A DNA stretch of 64,000 bases, from the NCBI RefSeq assembly GCF_963662255.1, contig NW_026912192.1:682001-746000 (forward strand), in the 5' to 3' direction. A program made the position numbers and the translations under genes. The notes under the pieces were generated by a model that saw only the letters and a program-made list of their open reading frames with translations, had not been told where the DNA came from and did not search any database. Source of the DNA: Cinclus cinclus (lineage: Eukaryota; Chordata; Aves; Passeriformes; Cinclidae). Each line of letters starts with the position of its first letter. Position 1 is the stretch's first letter. This document shows, one piece after another, positions 63,435 to 64,000 of this stretch.

Positions 63435-64000
63435 CGAACGGCAGCCAGCGAAGCTTCAGAACAGCAGGCTGTTCTGCTCAGCGTACGAGCCTGAAGTGAG
63501 TGGCAAGGGCTAAGGGGACAGTTCCAAGGCATCTAGCTTTCCTGCTAGCAATGCCATTTCTACCCTGCTGTGGAAAACATTGTCCTTTGCCCTTCTGCTC
63601 CGAGAGGCAGAGAGCACCTCGGCAGACGCAGTGCAGAGGGAAAGGACACAGTATCCGAGGGAGCGTGGCGCCGCTTAGGCGGGCAAAGCAGAAAGGTGCC
63701 GCCCGGCACTGGCTTTGACTCCCTGAGCTTCCTTGCTAGGACAGCAGCTGCCGAAAGCTGGCAACTAGGCTGCCAGAGTGCAGAATGTCGGCGGTCTGGC
63801 ACGCCTGCTTGCCGAAAGCCAGGATCAGCGAGACAGCGTGCTAGGCTCTGTTTCACAGCACCTTGGAGAACACGCCCTTGAAGAATGCCGTCTCTGTTCC
63901 GCAAAAGCTCTGCCACAGTGAAGGTGGAAGAAGCAGCCTGTGGCCACGGGCAGAGCTGGTCAACAGCTGCGCCTAACTTTCCCAAGCTGCGAGAGCATTC
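63435..64000 (+). repeat. Satellite unit 47, first 566 bp (cut by window end)
   Basis: Carries 547C with GA at 389-390. The copy is cut by the window, not by a visible array boundary. Confidence 0.97.

Larger units (their letters stand above)
1..64000. repeat. Tandem satellite array, 1,379-bp unit, 46.4 copies, extending past both window edges
   Basis: The same 1,379-bp sequence is read head to tail from the first to the last base. The landmark GTGAGTGGCAAGG begins at 63, 1442 and 2821 and keeps that step to the last copy. All copies share one orientation. Copies differ by 0-14 substitutions from the majority sequence among the sites I tracked, so identity is about 99% or higher, and I found no insertion or deletion. 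The majority state at the main variable positions (unit numbering p1-1379) is 238C, 241T, 389-390 GA, 426A, 429T, 442C, 456G, 463T, 547G, 612C, 640G, 669T, 698T, 755G, 813A, 910A, 918G, 926G, 1071C, 1135G, 1301G, 1316A, 1322C. No known satellite or transposon family is recognised. Its function is unknown; a centromeric, pericentromeric, sex-chromosome or subtelomeric location is inference only. Region p552-681 was less thoroughly compared between copies than the rest. Confidence 0.99.

Noticed and set aside
1..64000. CRISPR array, rDNA repeat, or tandem transposon/viral insertion
   Set aside because: The repeat is 1,379 bp without unique spacers. There is no rRNA-like conserved sequence, and no transposase, reverse transcriptase or capsid frame in any of the six frames.

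Overview
The whole window is one homogeneous tandem satellite (macrosatellite) array. A single unit of exactly 1,379 bp repeats head to tail 46 times, followed by 566 bp of a 47th copy. Base 1 to base 64000 lies inside the array, so neither edge of it is seen and no unique flanking DNA is present. Unit n starts at 1 + 1379 x (n-1). Landmarks at 66 and 63500 are exactly 46 units apart, so there is no net insertion or deletion across the window. I numbered positions within the unit by window coordinates 1-1379 ('p').

No gene is supported. The unit carries open frames up to 174 codons on both strands, but they overlap one another and none has a recognisable domain, signal peptide or transmembrane architecture I would trust. 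Most copy-to-copy substitutions inside them change the amino acid. There is no tRNA, rRNA, transposon, CRISPR array or viral gene, and no bacterial operon structure. The layout (kilobase-scale satellite, near-identical copies, higher-order periodicity, no genes over 64 kb) points to a eukaryotic chromosome, probably heterochromatin (centromeric, pericentromeric, subtelomeric, sex-chromosome or microchromosome). GC content is about 55% from sampled lines. I count about 79 CpG per unit, which is not strongly depleted. A vertebrate, perhaps a bird or reptile, is my guess, held weakly.

I found 36 variable positions per unit; 23 are shared by two or more copies and 13 are private. They divide the window into zones. 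Units 1-5 (1-6895) contain a three-unit repeat. Units 4-11 (4138-15169) alternate at p389-390. Units 13-15 and 17-19 (16549-26201) are copies of one block shifted by four units (5,516 bp). Units 18-26 (23444-35854) all carry TT at p389-390. Within them, units 23-25 share a private four-substitution block. Units 27-32 (35855-44128) form a clean dimeric higher-order repeat of 2,758 bp. Units 33-39 and 40-46 show looser three-unit periodicity. This is the pattern expected from unequal exchange and gene conversion in steps of 1, 2, 3 and 4 units.

Inside the unit I see a possible decayed subrepeat of about 41 bp (1379/34 = 40.56). A CGAGA pentamer occurs ten times on the + strand and never on the - strand. 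There is a 20-bp interrupted palindrome, a polymorphic all-purine tract, and a CpG-dense final quarter. The strongest observations are the exact length register combined with layered higher-order repeats, the abrupt change of repeat family between units 26 and 27, and an apparent excess of transversions among the variants.
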